A program made the translations under genes and the position numbers. A stretch of DNA of 36,027 nucleotides, from assembly GCA_003427395.1 (NCBI GenBank), contig BFEA01000011.1, positions 3,380,445 to 3,416,471 of the forward strand, read 5' to 3'. Below the pieces are notes generated by a model that was not told where the DNA came from, searched no databases, and was given only the letters and a program-made list of their open reading frames with translations. Shown here piece by piece: positions 1 to 8,658 of the stretch (positions are counted from its first letter, which is position 1; each line of letters starts with the position of its first letter). This stretch comes from Chara braunii. Lineage: Eukaryota; Streptophyta; Charophyceae; Charales; Characeae.

Positions 1-31
1 GACAGACAGAGAGAGAGAGAGAGAGACGCAC
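1..31 (-). other. Start of intron 1 of the TBL gene (partial)
   Basis: On the minus strand the TBL exon ends AAG and is followed at 31-26 by GTGCGT, a good plant 5' splice site. The intron then runs into a CT repeat (GA on the plus strand) and leaves the window. The splice is inferred from the junction sequence and from the protein homology ending exactly there. Confidence 0.7.
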
Positions 32-708
32 CTTGTTGCGCATGACGTCGAGAAAGATGACAGGATCAAAGAGAGGCAGAAAGGCGCCACCGCAGTGACG
101 CGATTTCCAGCTGTATTGGAGAAACGACAAATTTCTTCCTCTTTCGTCGCATTTGCTCGTCTCGGAATGGAAAAGACACCGACCGCCGTACAGAGGAATC
201 CTCGGCGAAGATTCCCATTGACCTTCTGACCAATCACACGTCGTCACACTCTTATCCAGATCGTCGAGGACAGCGAACGCTCGCGCGGTGGTTAACCGAA
301 CCGATGGATCTTGCATTCGCTCAAGCAGAGACAGTTTAGATCTCGAGGAGGAGGAGGAGGAGGAGGAGGAGGAAGAGGAAGAGAACCTGCTCCCGCTGCC
401 CGCGTAGCAAGTCGCGAATCCAAGATTCATTAATGGCTTCGTGACATCGGCTGCTGGGGATCCCAGATTCATTAATGGCTTCTCGTAATCGTCTGCTGGG
501 GATCTAAGATTCATTAATGGCTTCGCGGCATCGTCTGCTGGCAATCCAAGATTCATTACTGGCTCCTCGACATCGGCTGCTGCTGGCTCAGGATCGCTCG
601 GTGCAAGGAAATACCCCAGCTCATCGATCGTGTTCAGATTCAGAACCATCATGCTCAATATACATATGCAACTGATTGCCACCGCAACGAACGATTTCTG
701 CACGAAAC

Positions 709-712
<4 letters not shown>
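32..712 (-). CDS. TBL/PMR5-type polysaccharide O-acetyltransferase, first exon (227 codons)
   Basis: TBL (DUF231/PMR5) proteins are Golgi type II membrane enzymes that O-acetylate wall polysaccharides such as xylan, mannan or xyloglucan. The frame is open from ATG at 712-710 to a phase-0 donor at 31. Residues 6-25 form a hydrophobic signal anchor. Residues 45-98 hold four 14-residue repeats, and 111-123 are 13 consecutive serines, a low-complexity stem. Residues 159-227 fit the PMR5N domain: Cys159-Asp160, Gly164-x-Trp166, Pro173-Leu-Tyr175, Cys179, Cys188, Gly192-Arg193, Trp202, Cys207, ending Arg-Asn-Lys. In the family the catalytic GDS motif follows within about 10 residues, so it should open exon 2, outside the window; the DxxH motif is also missing here. 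The start is the first ATG after a GA repeat and places the anchor correctly. Which polysaccharide is acetylated cannot be told from one exon. Confidence 0.85.
345..383 (-). repeat. GGA/TCC microsatellite coding for poly-serine
   Basis: A trinucleotide run in frame with the TBL exon gives 13 serines (residues 111-123). It stays in frame and separates the 14-residue repeats from the PMR5N domain. Confidence 0.9.
423..590 (-). repeat. Four-copy 42-bp coding minisatellite
   Basis: The motif agattcatta begins at 423, 465, 507 and 549 (agattcatta in three copies, agattcatta with one change in the fourth), an exact 42-bp period. On the minus strand it is in frame with the TBL exon and codes for a 14-residue unit with the core KPLMNLGSP. 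It lies in the lumenal stem between anchor and PMR5N domain. Copies differ by substitutions only. Confidence 0.9.
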
Positions 713-785
<73 letters not shown>

Positions 786-872
786 AGCCTCTCTCTCTCT
801 CCCACCCCCACCCCACCCCAACGACGATGAAATTTCGCTTTTTGAAATATCAAGGAAAACCGAGAGGGATCG

Positions 873-924
<52 letters not shown>
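713..924 (-). repeat. GA/CT microsatellites in the TBL 5' leader
   Basis: Nearly pure CT runs lie at 713-783, 791-801 and 875-924 (GA in the direction of the TBL gene). The first touches the ATG directly, so the start codon follows a GAGAGA run. GA-rich leaders are common in plant genes and can bind BPC/GAGA factors; that role here is inference. No start codon or TATA box can be fixed inside the run. Confidence 0.85.
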
Positions 925-926
<2 letters not shown>

Positions 927-2389
927 GTCGATCCGCTTTTCGTCGTGAGATGTTGCTTTTTGGAATAAGTATTAACGAAAACCGATAGAGACGAATGGGG
1001 GAGGCTTGGCGCGCTTCTTGTCTCAGGCCTCTTTCTTACTCTCTCTCCTCTCCCTTACTCTCCCTCCTCTCCCTTTACAGTCGTCGTTGTCGAGTTTGAA
1101 CCCGAGTCGTTAGATCCACAAACAAATGACGATCGCGATCAGTCATCGCTGTTGGCCCTGAGCTTATTTTCTCATTCTCACTGCCAACAAGTCTGAGCGC
1201 GCAACTCCCATGAGGGAGGTCGCGTGTTCGATTCTGGCGATAGGATCATTCATGGGACCTATATTTTCATTCTCCGTTGGTGGCTTTTTCTCACTGCCAA
1301 GTCCCATTGTCACCAAAACGGAGAAGTAACCTTTTTTTTTCTCAGTGCCAAGTCTCATTTGGCCGGCGGCGGCGGCGGCGGCGGCGGAACTACCATTATG
1401 GGACGCAGCCATACACGCACACCAACCAGAGAGGTACCAGTGTCTATCAGTCATCCATTACCCGCGGTGCGTTTTCCTTTCCCTCGTATCTAGCTGCATT
1501 GCGTATCGCTGGTCTTGCTGTCTACCTCACTTACTCATCCTTTGTTCTCTCTATCTATCTATATCTATTTGCATTTATATAAATCATCATTCAATCTCTA
1601 ATCTCTAATCCAACTCAATTAATCTCTCTAGCATGCGCATTGCACGTGCGGTTGGAAGGAAACACAAGACAGAACGAACACACACACACACCGAGAGAGA
1701 GAGAGAGAGAGAGAATGGAGAGAGAGGGGGCGGACGAGAAAAGAATGCGAGAGAGAGAGAGAGGGAGGGAGAAGAATGAGGGGAAGAAGAAGAAGAATAG
1801 TGGTAAACAGTGGCCAACTGCCTTTCGTACACGCATCAAAAACTCTTCGTTGCAAATCCGCGCGTACTCATCTCAGCTAACGCGCACAAACCCCGACGCG
1901 TTCTCAGGGGGCTTTTCACACACCCTCGCCTTGCGGCCCACCGATCACACCTTCTAGAAGAAGAAGAAGAAGAAGAAGAAAGAAGAAAAAGAAAAGGGAG
2001 AAGGCGAGGGAAAAAAATAGATAGATAAGAGTAAGCAATCACAGAAAGTTAAGAGCACGAGGAGCACAACTTAGGCTGTCGACACGTGTCAGTGTCAGAT
2101 AGTTCCACGTCAGCAAGCGGGAAAAAAAAAAAAAGATGGCGGACGTGGCCGACTCACACGAAAGCTTCCTGGTAGCTTAAGGGCATATACTCGCACTACG
2201 ACTTTGTACTTATTTTTTGGACGTAACTGCGGCCAGATACATGCACGTCTGGCTGAAAATGCGGTCAGATACATTTACGATGGTGCTAGTGTGAGTACGA
2301 CCTAAGAAAATACATCGACCCAACAACCATCGCTATCCCGATGGATCATCCCTCTCTGTCCCGGCACGCCATCCACAACAAGCGGCAAT
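925..2389. other. 5' flank of the TBL gene; no gene seen
   Basis: Short frames here are microsatellite artefacts. The stretch holds a CGG run (1363-1388), two diverged copies of ctca(c/g)tgccaagt (about 1290 and 1340), AC and GA runs (1677-1714), GAA repeats (about 1956-1990) and a poly(A) (about 2123-2134). TTTATATAAA at 1574-1583 and CACGTG inside a 10-bp palindrome (2081-2090) could be promoter elements, but nothing ties them to a start site. A weak inverted pair, ACTCGCACTA near 2188 and TAGTGTGAGT near 2288, may bound another small element. Confidence 0.5.
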
Positions 2390-2507
2390 CTACCACCGTC
2401 TTCACCCGAACACAACGCACGCTCATTTCGACTGTATTGGGACGGGAACATACCTTGTATACGTTCATTTTCAGGGTGCGTTATGTTCGGGGGAAGACGG
2501 ATAGCCG
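2390..2507. mobile_element. MITE-like TIR element, family 1, copy 1
   Basis: The left end reads ccgtcttcacccgaacaca and the right end is its near reverse complement (tgttcgggggaagacgg), giving imperfect TIRs of about 35 bp around a short centre. A second copy at 4472-4582 shares ends and centre (cttgtatacgttcattttcag occurs in both). No coding capacity and no clear target duplication. Confidence 0.65.
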
Positions 2508-2571
2508 TTGCCATCTCTCGTCTGCTTTTCGGACCATACTGACCTGGGAGCAAACAGACGAGTAAATGCGG

Positions 2572-2924
2572 AGAAATTTTTTATTTTATTTTTTTATGCG
2601 GAGAAATTTTGGACACCAGATTCTTTTTTCTTTTTCTTTTCCGGGACGGACGACAGATGCGAGAAAGAAGATCTTCCCAAAAAAAAAGAAGGAGAGAGAA
2701 GATCTTCCGTGATGAAAGAAGATCTTCCAAAAAAAAAAAAAAAAGAAGAAGAAGAAGAAGAAAAAGAAGAGAGGGGATCTTCCGCGCGAAGGAAAAAAAC
2801 AAAAAAAAGAAAGGAAGAAAAATGCCCTCGCTCTTAGGGCCTCGCTCCACCACTCACCAAACGTGCAAAATGAGACTGGACACAAATTGATCGGAACTCT
2901 GTTTTCTTTATTAAAAAAAAAAAN

Positions 2925-2962
<38 letters not shown>
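2572..2962. repeat. A-rich and GAA-type low-complexity block with one N
   Basis: T-rich then A/G-rich tracts with repeated gaagatcttcc, a long poly(A) at 2912-2962 and an N at 2924. At about 2837-2873 a partial family-2 TIR (agggcctcgctcc..., ending acgtgcaaaa) is embedded. Long frames on either strand are simple-sequence artefacts. Confidence 0.7.
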
Positions 2963-2964
<2 letters not shown>

Positions 2965-3209
2965 CTGGATTTTCTCCCAGAATATGGAAAGACACACAGC
3001 CATAATTTTTTGTCTGTTGTGCATCTGGTGTATGATGGAACCGGGGGGGCCCTCTTATCCAATAACCCTAAAAATTCACAAGTAAGCTAACCGCTGTTTG
3101 ATTGGCCGCTCCTTCATTGAAAAATACGTAAATCCCGTGAATAAAATAAACAATTCTATTTTTCAAATCCTTCCCACCTCCTCTCACCGATTACCACTTA
3201 CCTATCACC

Positions 3210-3212
<3 letters not shown>
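2963..3212. other. Unannotated stretch
   Basis: No domain, RNA gene or repeat pair is visible. It joins the poly(A) block to the CT microsatellite. Confidence 0.4.

Positions 3213-3264
<52 letters not shown>
3213..3264. repeat. CT microsatellite
   Basis: An uninterrupted CT run of about 26 units. Confidence 0.95.
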
Positions 3265-3266
<2 letters not shown>

Positions 3267-3349
3267 CCCCCCGCACCCCCTTTATCTACTACACGAGTAT
3301 ATATACACATATGCATTGCGACGATATATTTGTATTCTGGCGATACATA

Positions 3350-3470
3350 TATGGGGTGAAACTCCGACGGCACAGTATGTCACAGACTCACAGCCCCTTG
3401 TTTCTTGTCCTCTTCTCCTTCCCTCTCTGCCTACGGTTTACCGGGCAGCTCTGCTCTGTTTGACGATATA
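3350..3470 (+). repeat. Degenerate copy of the hammerhead-associated repeat
   Basis: From gtgaaactccgac (3357) to gacgatatata (about 3462) this matches 25846-25948 over roughly 110 bp, including cacagcccc, cctctctgcctacggtt and accgggcag. The part matching the ribozyme core is lost: no CTGATGA precedes the conserved loop, so self-cleavage is not expected here. Confidence 0.65.
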
Positions 3471-3885
3471 TATAAACACCTGTCCGATGAACCGAAAGGC
3501 AGAAATGGAGAGAAGTACAAGACAGGGGAGCGTGTATATCAGATTCCATCCAGCTTGCTCATGGCCGGATCTACCTTTTATTGACCACCCATTCCGTCCT
3601 CGTTTCCCCGTCGTCGACGGTGATTGGTCAGGCTCGACGGCAGTTTCGTCATCCACAAGACGTCACGAGTTAATTTTATTTTATTTTTTCTAAAAGGGAG
3701 AATCCAAGACGCGGCAAATTTAATGCGTTCAAATCAATGCTCAAGAAGAAATCATTTTTTCGATTTGTCAATCAATTCTCTATCTTTCGTGAACTTGTGT
3801 GTGTGTGTGTGTGTGTGTGTGCCGGTCATAATCGCTATACACTCAAAAAAAGCATAACTGTGCCGAAGAGACTGTTTCGTCGGAC

Positions 3886-3934
<49 letters not shown>

Positions 3935-3949
3935 AAGGGAATGGGACGT
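3471..3949. repeat. Non-coding stretch with GT microsatellites
   Basis: GT runs lie at 3796-3821 and 3889-3933, the second ending in a short GC run. The rest (3471-3795) shows no recognisable gene. Confidence 0.8.
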
Positions 3950-4073
3950 TGGGCGTCGCTGCACTACGCTCCACGTGCACAAAAGAGAAAAGACATGGCA
4001 ATGTATCTGTCCATGTTCTACCGGAGGATTCGTTTTCATTTTGCACATGTGGAGAGTAGCGCAGCGTGGCCCA
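3950..4073. mobile_element. MITE-like TIR element, family 2, copy A
   Basis: The left end tgggcgtcgctgcactac and the right end gtagcgcagcgtggccca are near reverse complements; TIRs of about 35 bp reach in to gtgcacaaaa and ttttgcacat. The centre (catggcaatgtatctgtcc) matches copy B at 4277-4393. No clear target duplication remains. Confidence 0.7.
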
Positions 4074-4276
4074 TGGTACTACCTCCTGAGACCGACTCCG
4101 CGCACACGGCCCTCCGGACTCCGAAAGGTGAAATGAAGGTGGCTGCTATAGAATTTGGATGGACGTCGATGCTACGCTGAATCGATGACCGGGTAGGCAG
4201 ATGATCTCTGATTGGATCGGATAAATCCCACGCTTCACTGAATTTGATGACGTAATCAACAGCGTAGGCAATCATA

Positions 4277-4393
4277 GGGCCTCGCTGCACTCCTCTTGAA
4301 ATGCACAAAAGACAAAAATCATGGCCGTGTATCTTTCCATGTTCTAGCGGAAGGTTCGCTCTCGTTTTGCACATTTCGAGAGTAGTGCGGCCA
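4277..4393. mobile_element. Mutator-like MITE, family 2, copy B, with 9-bp target duplication
   Basis: The 117-bp element has TIRs starting gggcctcgctgcac and ending gtagtgcggcca, extending to atgcacaaaag and cgttttgcacat. It is flanked by GCAATCATA at 4268-4276 and 4394-4402, a perfect 9-bp duplication. Long TIRs with 9-bp duplications are typical of Mutator-like elements. There is no transposase frame, so it is non-autonomous. Confidence 0.75.
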
Positions 4394-4471
4394 GCAATCA
4401 TAAGGTCGCAGGGAACAGCCCACCTAAAAAAGCAAAAAGCAGAAAAAAAAAAAAAAAAAAAAACGCGGTAA

Positions 4472-4582
4472 CTACCGTCTTCCCCTGAGCACAACGCACC
4501 CTCATTTTGACTGCATCGGACCGGAAAGACGGCTTGTATACGTTCATTTTCAGCGTGAGTTATGCTCGGGGGAAGACGGTAG
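4472..4582. mobile_element. MITE-like TIR element, family 1, copy 2
   Basis: Begins ctaccgtcttcccc and ends gggggaagacggtag. The TIRs continue imperfectly for about 37 bp with a 30-bp centre. It shares sequence throughout with 2390-2507. A poly(A) run of about 22 (4442-4463) lies just to its left. Confidence 0.7.
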
Positions 4583-4985
4583 GGCGCAGTCACGATTTCA
4601 GTCCAGTTCTTTCTTCCCTCGATTACAACACATCCCCACCGGACCCTAAAGACGGGGTGGGGTGTATACATTCACGATTTTCACAACATTGGCAAAAAAT
4701 GGTGACTGAAAAGCATTTTCATAATTTTCTCCCTTTCTTCAGAAATGGCAGGACTGTTGATAGGAACATGGGACACTGGACCCGTTTTCCAGTTGGCCTC
4801 TCTGAGGTTCGGTTCTCCTCTCCGGGGGCAAGGTCCCACTTCGGCGGATTGGGAGATTTCGGCCGTTGATCTTTGCTATCTACGGTCAGTATCTCTTAAT
4901 TCGTGCAAGTGGGACCTAGCCCCGGGTTGAGATGTGGAAGGATTCCCGGCCTCCTTTTGCATTTATAATGAAACTATGCTATTTC

Positions 4986-5019
<34 letters not shown>

Positions 5020-5054
5020 AGCATTTTCAAACTGCAACCGTGGCTGCACCATAG
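4583..5054. mobile_element. TIR element, family 3, split by a retroposon
   Basis: The left end gcgcagtcacgatttcag pairs imperfectly with the right end ctgcaaccgtggctgc. Removing 4722-5029 (the retroposon and one copy of its target duplication) leaves 164 bp, nearly the same as the intact relative at 19056-19220 (165 bp). Both carry ccccaccggacccta and a stretch resembling cttgtataaattcaac. Confidence 0.6.
4722..5017 (+). mobile_element. SINE-like retroposon with poly(A) tail
   Basis: A 296-bp insert ends in about 27 A residues and is flanked by AAAGCATTTTCA at 4710-4721 and 5018-5029, a 12-bp duplication expected of LINE-type retrotransposition. ggttcggttctcc near 4805 resembles a pol III B box and tggcaggactgttgatagg near 4745 a weak A box. 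ggcaaggtcccactt (about 4827) and aagtgggacctagcc (about 4908) can pair. It could instead be a retrocopy of an unrecognised small RNA. Confidence 0.6.
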
Positions 5055-5671
5055 TTAGACACTCCTGAAAGAATCCTAAAAAATGTAGGACAAGTCCTAA
5101 AAGACTTTTAGGATTCATGGAGGAGTCCTAGTCCGTGGTACACAAGGGTGCGGACCGTAGTTGTGTTTCGCCTGTCGAATCCCAATTGTGCGAGTGGCAT
5201 GTGATGCATTCCCGGGCGGCGAAGACAGGCAGGCGGCGTCCACGTCTAGCACGGGCACAAGGTCGGCGATGGAGGTGGATGTTGGTGGTGGTGGCCATGG
5301 GTTGTCTGCCGAGGAGCGGGATGCGGTAGTGCTGACGATGATGGTCGTCATTCTCCGCCCACAGATAGGCAAAGCATCATCTGGGCACCACCCCTTCTCT
5401 CCCCACAAGGCTTCCGCACCTAACGGTGGACTGCAGCGGGGGCAGGACACCGCATGACATCCCCTACAAGCTTCGTCCCCCCCCCCACCCCCCTCCCCAC
5501 TACCCCAACGGCTACCTGCTCTGGCCATTGCTGTCGTCCCACTGCCGAAGGCCTGCAATGTCCGCGCATTGGCCCCACAAACAACTTTTGCACCACAGAG
5601 TTATGGCCATTGCTGCCCTACACGCGTCGGCAAAGCTTCATGAAACACAGACTCTCTAATTTTAAAGCTCC
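5054..5671. mobile_element. Left part of an older TIR element split by the LTR retrotransposon
   Basis: GTTAGACACTCCT at 5054-5066 is exactly the reverse complement of 15586-15598, beyond the retrotransposon. Subterminal hairpins with TAGGA arms follow (tcctaaaagacttttagga, about 5093-5112) and a similar one lies at the far end (15566-15589). The GC-rich interior has frames but no domain I recognise. Confidence 0.5.
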
Positions 5672-5676
5672 TCGTG

Positions 5677-5985
5677 TGTAGCAAACCCACCAGGTGTGGT
5701 GCTCCGCTAGTGACAGAGATGGGGATGGAGGAAGAAGGAGGGAGCAAGGGGCACAGCGCAGCTCCCCACGCAAGACTCCAACGCACGTACTCCAAAATGT
5801 GCAAGTGAAGAATGAGACTGAAAACAGACAACTGCTGGGTAATACCCCAGCAGACTGATGGGACTGGACTGGACTGGCTGGTACCGACAGGTACCGGCCT
5901 GGACTGGACTGGACTGGACTGCCCCCGAATAGAACACAGGCCAAGGGGCTGGTCTCACAGGCCACCCAACCAGAGGTCCGCTACA
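5677..5985 (-). repeat. 3' LTR (309 bp)
   Basis: Direct repeat of 15105-15437. Starts TGTAGCAAACC and ends GGTCCGCTACA. Holds a ggact pentamer run. By hand alignment the LTRs differ by about a dozen substitutions, a different count of pentamer units, and a 14-bp tgtgagaacaggcc unit present only in the 5' LTR. No clear polypurine tract lies at its inner edge (the sense strand reads ggccgaggatcg). Confidence 0.95.
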
Positions 5986-6941
5986 CGATCCTCGGCCAGT
6001 GATGGATCGCCTAGATACAAACACGCTTCCGTCAAGAAGCGGAACTCTACCAAAGAAAAAGAAAAACATGAGTAGTCTAGGATGTGGAGCAAGCTCCATG
6101 CTGAGTCCATGCGATGCAACCTAGGCTAGAAAATGTCACAAAACAGCAATGTCACAGCTAACAGCCTAAGTAAAAGCAGAAGCAACTAACTAGCATACAT
6201 GTCATAGGAAAGCAAAGCAACTAACTAGCATACATGTCATAGGAAAGCAAAGCAACTAACTAGCATACATGTCCTAGGAAAGCAGGAAGTAGTGACAACT
6301 AGATCGTAGAATGTTGGAGGCACTAGCCTCAGTCTGGTAACAGCTGACTAGTGTATAAGTCCTAAGAACAACAAAAGTAGAACAACTAAATCCTAGAAAT
6401 GTCAGAGGCAGTAGCCTCAGTCTGAGAGCAACAAGCAACAACAAGTCAACCATATGTCACAGGAGGGGTGTGTCGCAAACCAAAAGGGTGGGATGGTCTC
6501 TGAGGGTGGCGAATGCAGCCTAGGGGTCAAAAACTCCTAAGGGCATCCACACATAGATAACAGGGAGACACATGTCATCAGGCTCAATGAGGGTAGGGAA
6601 ATGGGAGCGAACAGAACCAATGACCCTAACAGATAGACCATCAGGGCGGGTAAAGCTCGGCTAAGGGGTGACCGCTATGGAGGGTCGACCATGCAAGGGA
6701 ACAAGGGAGCCTGGTATACTGGGCGCACCTAGATGAAGCATGCGGGGCTGCCTAACTAGGGTGTGAGGGCCGGCAGAGGGTAGGAAGGTGATGGGTAAGG
6801 GAATTATGTAGATGACTCCTAAGGTAGGGAAGTCCGAGCTAGATCCGTAAGATGGGAAGCCAGGGCAACGCTACGGTCCCAATGCCTATGCGTATACCAA
6901 GGGAGAACCCAACTCAGAAGAACCCGGCTAAAGGGAAACCA
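5986..6941 (-). other. 3' untranslated internal region of the retrotransposon
   Basis: About 950 bp without coding capacity between the integrase-chromodomain frame and the 3' LTR. It includes the tandem repeats listed separately and a diverged duplication around aggca(c/g)tagcctcagtctg at about 6316 and 6404. Confidence 0.8.
6182..6286. repeat. Three 35-bp tandem repeats
   Basis: gcaactaactagcatacatg begins at 6182, 6217 and 6252, an exact 35-bp period. Copies are almost identical, so the expansion is recent relative to the LTR differences. Confidence 0.95.
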
Positions 6942-7989
6942 TCATGCGACACAAGCAGGGTACTGTACAGGGTAGAGTGGTAAGAGAGTGGCGACGTCTG
7001 AAGTAGGTAAAGCTGATCGTGATGAAGTCCATGAAGCTGCCGATGACGTCCACGATGAGAAGTCCGGAATGCCGTAGAGGAAGAGCCGTAACGTTGACGA
7101 GCTGAAGTAGCAAAACTGATGTGGAGGGAGTACTAAGAAGTCAAAGACGTGGGAAGGTAAGTCAGAGTCAATCGTCGTATCGAGCAGGACGGCGACGAGT
7201 GCGCTGTGGACGCTCAGAAGCATCTGGCTGCTGCTGAAAGTCTGCCTCAGATGGAGCAGGATCGACTTCAGTGGTCTCCCCAGAGGAGAAGGAGGAGGGT
7301 CAGTGGGCTGAGGAGGAGCAGTGAACCCAGCACGACGAGCACGGTCATAGGCACGCACCATCATGCGAGCGTGCTGCAAGTGCTCGAGGGGCTCCCAGGT
7401 AGCCTCCTCATCAGGGTAACCCTTCCAACGTACGAGATACTCGATGTCGGCGACCTCACGTGCACTGATAGCATAGCGGCACGGAACAAAGCGTGCACGC
7501 TTCGTGAAGTGGTCGACGACGACCAGGATAGCATCATGACCGTGGGCGGTCGGAGGTCGAAGAGGACCGATAAAGTCCATCGAGATGGACTGCCAACGAC
7601 CCTCAGGGATAGGAAGAGGCTGGAGCAAACCATATGGCAGGTGGTTCGCACTGTTGACCTCCTGACAGGTGGGACACTCTGCGATGTAGTCCTTCACAAA
7701 CCTTGCGCTTCGGCCAGACGTATAGGCAACTCACACGAGCCAACGTCTTGTGGAAGCCCATATGACCGGCGGCTGCCTGGTCATGGAACTCTGCTACTGC
7801 TCGGACACGTAGCTGTCTAGTGGAGGGAATGCAAATACGGGGCTCTCTGGTGCCCTGTGAACCGTGCCAGTACACAAGACCGTTGTCCCCGATAAAGTAG
7901 TTCGGGACGGTCTTGCCACTCCGAAGGGTCGCGTGGATGTCGCGATAGTCGGGGCAGTGACGGTACTGAGTGCGAAACTCGTCGATCAC
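6942..7989 (-). pseudogene. Integrase remnant fused to a chromodomain
   Basis: Integrase inserts the cDNA, and a C-terminal chromodomain directs insertion by binding modified histone H3. The N-terminal zinc-binding part is present, with FHDQAAAGHMG in one frame and CPTCQ in another; a one-base frameshift at about 7692-7706 separates them. The catalytic core starts (SMDFIGPLRPP, VVVDHFTK) but after ISAREVAD the text passes directly into IEYLVRWKGYPDEEATWEP, the middle of a chromodomain (junction about 7440-7455). The SDRxxxF and HPQTDGQTE parts with the second and third catalytic residues are missing, so the protein would be inactive. A TAG (8026-8028) separates it from RNase H. The frame ends with TGA at 6942 after an unrecognised tail. 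Confidence 0.9.
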
Positions 7990-8028
7990 CGAGTGGTGGA
8001 CGATGGTGATCGAGATGGAAGAGAGCTA

Positions 8029-8658
8029 GATCTGCTCCTGATCGTGGTCAGGGCGCCGGGATAAGGCATCTGCGACCCGGTTAGTCTCACCCTTGATGTG
8101 CTCAGTGGTGAAACTAAACTCGGATAGGTTGCGCCACCAGCGAGCCTGTCGAGGAGTGAGTTTCGGTTTTGTCAGAAAAGCCTGGACAACAGAGTTGTCC
8201 GTACGCTCCGTGAACGGTGCCCCGTGCAGGTAGTGACGCCAGTGCCGAGCGGCATAAACTACTGCGAGAACCTCACGTTCATCAGCAGTGTAGTTTATCT
8301 CGGCGGGCAGGAGCTGACGGGAGTAGAAGGCTATTGGACAATCACCTGAGCGAGACTCGACAGTGCCGTCCTCGGCGATGGTAGGAGAATAGTCAATAGA
8401 AGGCTCGTCAGTAGCTGGACGAATAGGCGTCAGTCGGGAAGCGGTGGTAGGGGTAGGTGGTGGGAAGCGAGGGATACGAGGATGAGAGGAATCAGGAGAG
8501 GAGGGGAAAACCTAAGAAAGCATTGCTCCTACAGCAAAGTCTGACGCATCGGTGGTAAGGATAAAAGGGCGATCGAAATCGGGTAGGTGAAGAACCGGTG
8601 CGAATGTCACTGCCTTCTTGAGGGCGCGGAAGGCATCCTCGTAGAGGGGTGTCCAAGC
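8029..8658 (-). pseudogene. RNase H domain of pol
   Basis: In frame with RT beyond the TAG at 8659-8661. It shows FILTTDASDFAVGAM (first Asp), PIAFYSRQLLPAEINY, ADEREVLAVVYAARHWRHYL (Glu), ERTDNSVVQAF (Asp) and HIKGETNRVADALSRRP (last Asp), all RNase H landmarks. A TAG at 8512-8514 falls where the family usually has Gln in LSQ. Between LS-stop and CPIAFYSR lie about 55 Pro/Ser/Thr-rich residues, where relatives have roughly 10. The frame stays open through the insert. It ends at a TAG (8026-8028). Confidence 0.9.

Noticed and set aside
621-948. Frames made of Ser-Leu or Arg-Glu repeats
   Set aside because: They are translations of the CT/GA microsatellites. The real frame here is the TBL exon on the minus strand, which begins at 712.
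1574-1583. TTTATATAAA as the TBL TATA box, with the G-box at 2083-2088
   Set aside because: The TATA-like word is a palindrome about 860 bp from the ATG, and neither site can be tied to a transcript start without RNA data.
2581-3090. Lys/Glu- or Phe-rich proteins of 75-158 codons
   Set aside because: Poly(A) and GAA tracts read in frame, one across an N.
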